A stretch of 34,461 nucleotides of DNA from an uncultured Acetatifactor sp. (GTDB taxonomy: Bacteria; Bacillota; Clostridia; Lachnospirales; Lachnospiraceae), in the NCBI GenBank assembly GCA_910586435.1, contig CAJUGT010000014.1, positions 12,790 to 47,250 of the forward strand, in the 5' to 3' direction. Under the pieces are notes generated by a model, which saw only the letters and a program-made list of their open reading frames with translations, made no database searches and was not told where the DNA came from. The translations under genes and the position numbers were made by a program. Shown here piece after piece: positions 31,629 through 34,461 of the stretch. Position 1 is the stretch's first letter, and every line of letters starts with the position of its first letter.

Positions 31629-32777
31629 ATGAAAATAGCGAAGGATATTTTATATGTGGGTGTGAATGACCATGAAACGGATTTATTTGAGGGACAATAT
31701 CTGGTTCCCAACGGGATTTCTTATAATTCCTATGTAATCCTGGATGAGAAAATTGCTGTCATGGATACGGTGGATGAGAAGTTCGGCGCGCAGTGGATGA
31801 AGAATGTGGAAGAGGCTTTGAATGGGCGCCTTCCGGATTATCTGGTGATTCAACATATGGAGCCGGACCACTCCGCTAATATTCCTGTGTTTCTGGAGAA
31901 ATATCCCGGGGCGCAGGTTGTGGCAACACCCCAGGCATTTAAGATGATGAACCAGTTTTTTGATGTGGATTTGAGAGAAAAGGTGATTGCCGCAAATGGT
32001 GGGGAGCTTTCTCTGGGGAATCGTAAATTGCAGTTTATCTATGCGCCCATGGTACATTGGCCCGAAGTGATGATGACATATGTGGGGCAGGAGGGGATAT
32101 TGTTCTCGGCGGACGGCTTTGGAAAGTTTGGCGCGCTGGATGTGGAAGAAGACTGGGCAGACGAAGCACGTCGTTATTTCATTGGCATAGTGGGAAAATT
32201 CGGAGCGCAGGTTCAAAATGTGCTCAAAAAGGCATCCGAATTGGACATCAGGATGATTTGTCCCCTTCATGGGCCTGTATTAAGGGAAAATTTGGAGTAT
32301 TATATAGGTTTATATGATACCTGGTCTTCTTATGGGTCTGAAAGCGATGGGGTGACAGTGGCCTATGCGTCCGTGTATGGAAATACGAAAAGCGCCGCAT
32401 TGTATCTGGCGGAAGAGCTGCGAACCAAAGGTCTGCAAGTGGCGGTCTATGATCTGGCAAGGGATGATATGGCAGCGGCGCTGGCCGATGCGTTTCGATT
32501 TAGCAAGCTGGTTCTGGCGTGCAATACTTATGATGGGGGTATCAATCCCTTTATGAATGACTTTATCCACAGGCTGGTGGGGCATAATTATCAAAAACGC
32601 ACTGTGGGACTGATTGAAAATGGTTCCTGGGCGCCTGTGGCAGCGAAAGCAATGAAGGCCATGTTTGAGAAAAGTAAGGAAATTACCTTCACAGAACAGA
32701 CGGTTACATTGTTGTCATCCGTGAAAGAGGGGAACAGGGATCAGCTGCGGGCCTTGGCAGCAGAACTTTTACAATAG
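31629..32777 (+). CDS. fprA: FprA-type flavodiiron protein (O2/NO reductase)
   Basis: Cytosolic protein that reduces oxygen to water or NO to N2O and protects anaerobes. The metallo-beta-lactamase-like domain (about 1-250) keeps every diiron ligand: His76, Glu78, Asp80 and His81 in HMEPDH, His143 in MVHWPE, Asp162 in SADGF and His214 in CPLHGP. The flavodoxin domain (about 252-382) binds FMN through VAYASVYGNTKSAA. Length 382 is standard, without a fused rubredoxin. The electron donor would be a separate rubredoxin or flavin reductase; none lies in this window. The start has AGGTAGAGG upstream. Transcribed with yhaM or alone. Confidence 0.95.
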   Translation: MKIAKDILYVGVNDHETDLFEGQYLVPNGISYNSYVILDEKIAVMDTVDEKFGAQWMKNVEEALNGRLPDYLVIQHMEPDHSANIPVFLEKYPGAQVVATPQAFKMMNQFFDVDLREKVIAANGGELSLGNRKLQFIYAPMVHWPEVMMTYVGQEGILFSADGFGKFGALDVEEDWADEARRYFIGIVGKFGAQVQNVLKKASELDIRMICPLHGPVLRENLEYYIGLYDTWSSYGSESDGVTVAYASVYGNTKSAALYLAEELRTKGLQVAVYDLARDDMAAALADAFRFSKLVLACNTYDGGINPFMNDFIHRLVGHNYQKRTVGLIENGSWAPVAAKAMKAMFEKSKEITFTEQTVTLLSSVKEGNRDQLRALAAELLQ

Positions 32778-32782
32778 AAGAG

Positions 32783-32955
32783 GAAACTTTAGAAAGTTTC
32801 TGATAAGCTATATTGGGAAAAGCCGGGGGCAATGGTTCAAATAGGTGCCAAAGTGACTTCACGGAATGAATGGATGAATATATGGAAGGCCCATGGCAAC
32901 AGGGCACTGGACGGAAGATATGGAAGGCCCATGGCAACAGGACACTGGACGGAAG
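32783..32955. repeat. Hairpin and 38-base tandem repeat before rlmD
   Basis: A short hairpin (gaaacttt 32783-32790 with 32793-32800) lies just after fprA. Two head-to-tail 38-base units (32880-32917 and 32918-32955) follow, differing at one base. Each contains ggaaggcccatggc and cactggacgg. The unit length is not a multiple of three and no start or ribosome site fits, so it is non-coding. The rlmD ribosome site follows. Confidence 0.75.
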
Positions 32956-32984
32956 AGATGGGAAAAACCGGGAGAGGGCAGTGA

Positions 32985-34445
32985 ATGGAATTTCGGAAAA
33001 ATGATTTGGTGACGATTACAATTGAAGATTTCGGCAGCGAAGGGGAAGGAATCGGAAAAGTGGATGGATTTCCGATTTTCGTAAAGGACGCAATTGTGGG
33101 GGACACTGTGGAAGTCAGAATTGTCAAGTATATGAAAACCTATGCTTATGGACGATTGGAGAAGGTGCTGGAACCTTCTCCTTTTCGCGTGGAGCCCAAA
33201 TGTGCCTTTCACAGGCAATGCGGAGGGTGCCAGTTACAGGCTCTTTCATATGAGAAACAGCTGCTTTTTAAACAGGAGAAAATAAAAAATCATCTCATTC
33301 GCATTGGTGGATTTTCACCGGAGTATGTGGATACCCATATGGAATCCATCATTGGAATGGAAGTTCCGTATCGCTATCGCAACAAGGCACAGTATCCCAT
33401 TGGCACGGACAGGGAAGGGAATGTCATCGCCGGTTTTTACGCCGGCAGGACACATAATATCATACCAAATCAAAAATGCTGGCTGGGAACGGAAGAAAAT
33501 GAGACGGTGCTGGATTGTATTCTGAATTATATGCGCAGGTATGGGGTCACTGCTTATGAGGAAGCATCCGGAACCGGACTGGTGCGCCATGTGCTTATAC
33601 GAAAAGGCTTTGCCAGTGGAGAACTTATGGTATGCCTTGTTCTCAACTTGCGTAAGAAATCTGATTCGGGGCGGTTTCTGCCCAGGCAAAAAGAGTTGAT
33701 TGACAGTTTGGCGCAAATCAGGGGAATGACAAGTGTGTCAGTCAGCATCAATACGGAGCGGACAAACGTGATTATGGGGAAAGAGATCCATACGTTATGG
33801 GGTAGTGACACGATTCGCGATATTATCCATGTCCGGGATATGGGACAGGCCGGTTATCCTTATACAGGTGAGAAGCTGGAATTCATGATTTCTCCTCTGT
33901 CCTTTTATCAGGTGAATCCTGTACAGACAGAGAAACTGTACAGCCTGGTTCGGGAATATGCATGTCTTACGGGGCAGGAGACAGTGTGGGATTTGTATTG
34001 CGGAATAGGGACGATTTCATTGTTTCTGGCCCAAAGCGCAGGGCGGGTATATGGCGTGGAAGTCATACCCCAGGCCATTGAGGATGCCAGGGAGAATGCG
34101 AGAAGGAACGGGATAACAAATGCGGAATTCCATGTGGGGAAGGCGGAGGAAGTGCTGACAGGAGGAAAGAATAAGACAGGGGAGAGAGGTCTTGTTCTGC
34201 CGCCGCCTAATCTGATTGTGGTGGACCCGCCCCGAAAGGGCTGTGATGGTGTGTGTCTTGAGGTCATGCTGCAAATGCGGCCGGATAAGATTATCTATGT
34301 GAGCTGTGATTCGGCGACTTTGGCCAGGGATTTGAAGGTATTGTGTGAGGGAGGGTATGAAGTGGCGAAGGTACGTGGAGTGGACCAGTTTGGGCATACG
34401 GTGCATGTGGAAGTCGCATGTTGTCTACAAAGGAAGGATTTGTAG
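32985..34445 (+). CDS. rlmD: 23S rRNA (uracil-C5)-methyltransferase, RlmD/TrmA family
   Basis: SAM-dependent methyltransferase making m5U in rRNA (or tRNA). An N-terminal TRAM domain (about 1-60) is followed by the Fe-S cluster cysteines: Cys73, Cys79 and Cys82 in CAFHRQCGGCQLQ, plus Cys165. The catalytic domain contains the SAM loop WDLYCGIGTISLFLA, the DPPRKG motif, and the nucleophile Cys441 in YVSCDSATLARDL. Length 486 fits RlmCD-like Bacillota enzymes, which modify U747 and U1939, but the position cannot be told by eye. ATG 32985 follows GGGAGAGGG. The stop is followed by an 8-base hairpin (34434-34441/34446-34453) that overlaps it, perhaps part of a terminator cut by the window edge. 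Confidence 0.93.
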   Translation: MEFRKNDLVTITIEDFGSEGEGIGKVDGFPIFVKDAIVGDTVEVRIVKYMKTYAYGRLEKVLEPSPFRVEPKCAFHRQCGGCQLQALSYEKQLLFKQEKIKNHLIRIGGFSPEYVDTHMESIIGMEVPYRYRNKAQYPIGTDREGNVIAGFYAGRTHNIIPNQKCWLGTEENETVLDCILNYMRRYGVTAYEEASGTGLVRHVLIRKGFASGELMVCLVLNLRKKSDSGRFLPRQKELIDSLAQIRGMTSVSVSINTERTNVIMGKEIHTLWGSDTIRDIIHVRDMGQAGYPYTGEKLEFMISPLSFYQVNPVQTEKLYSLVREYACLTGQETVWDLYCGIGTISLFLAQSAGRVYGVEVIPQAIEDARENARRNGITNAEFHVGKAEEVLTGGKNKTGERGLVLPPPNLIVVDPPRKGCDGVCLEVMLQMRPDKIIYVSCDSATLARDLKVLCEGGYEVAKVRGVDQFGHTVHVEVACCLQRKDL

Positions 34446-34461
34446 AAATCCTTGAATTTAC

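Overview
The window looks like a chromosomal segment from a spore-forming Clostridia, most probably Lachnospiraceae (Bacillota). The evidence is the conserved sporulation/division order HU - rqcP - yabP - yabQ - divIC - spoIIE - tilS - hpt - ftsH, the strong AGGAGG-type ribosome sites with frequent GTG/TTG starts, a CotS-like spore-coat protein, an FprA flavodiiron protein, and short palindromic repeats in the gaps. No phage, plasmid, transposase or CRISPR genes are visible. The genus cannot be fixed from the sequence alone.

Layout. 1-5.0 kb (+): Cof-type HAD phosphatase, CCA-adding enzyme, CotS-like kinase-fold protein, PEGA lipoprotein. 5.0-12.6 kb (+): HU, ribosome quality-control factor RqcP, YabP/YabQ, DivIC, a short SpoIIE without membrane domain, TilS, Hpt and FtsH. 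12.6-15.0 kb: a possible short RNA, then a cytoplasmic GH13 glucan hydrolase. 15.1-20.2 kb (+): a tightly packed signalling cluster made of a secreted protein with Ca-binding-like DxDxDG repeats, an OmpR-type response regulator, a histidine kinase, a PepSY/YycI-like membrane protein and a membrane-anchored cell-wall amidase. 20.3-22.3 kb (+): MATE exporter, tRNA-Tyr, tRNA-Leu. 22.3-28.7 kb (-): ECF S component and a DUF4430 lipoprotein behind a cobalamin-type riboswitch, a second two-component system, and MutS2. 29.3-34.4 kb (+): an HtrA-like protein with all three catalytic positions substituted, YhaM-type exoribonuclease, FprA, and an RlmD-like 23S rRNA methyltransferase.

Working together. 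The 5-12.6 kb block combines translation quality control, spore cortex/forespore programme genes and division. The spoIIE promoter has the unusual 21-bp spacer known from Spo0A-activated sigma-A promoters. The 15-20 kb cluster resembles, in logic only, WalRK-YycHI with a cell-wall hydrolase: extracytoplasmic proteins flank the kinase/regulator pair and an amidase follows. The riboswitch, the DUF4430 (transcobalamin-like) lipoprotein and the ECF S component together point to corrinoid uptake.

The gaps hold much non-coding structure: two copies of a CTAGAGCGTG-type palindromic repeat (one supplies the stop codon of the MATE gene), a 96-bp repeat twice in the mutS2 leader, a 38-bp tandem repeat before rlmD, a 58-bp tandem repeat at the end of a kinase gene, and four consecutive hairpins before yabP. 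The strongest leads are the catalytically dead HtrA, the soluble SpoIIE with its interlocked leader repeats, the envelope-signalling cluster, the riboswitch operon and the repeat families.
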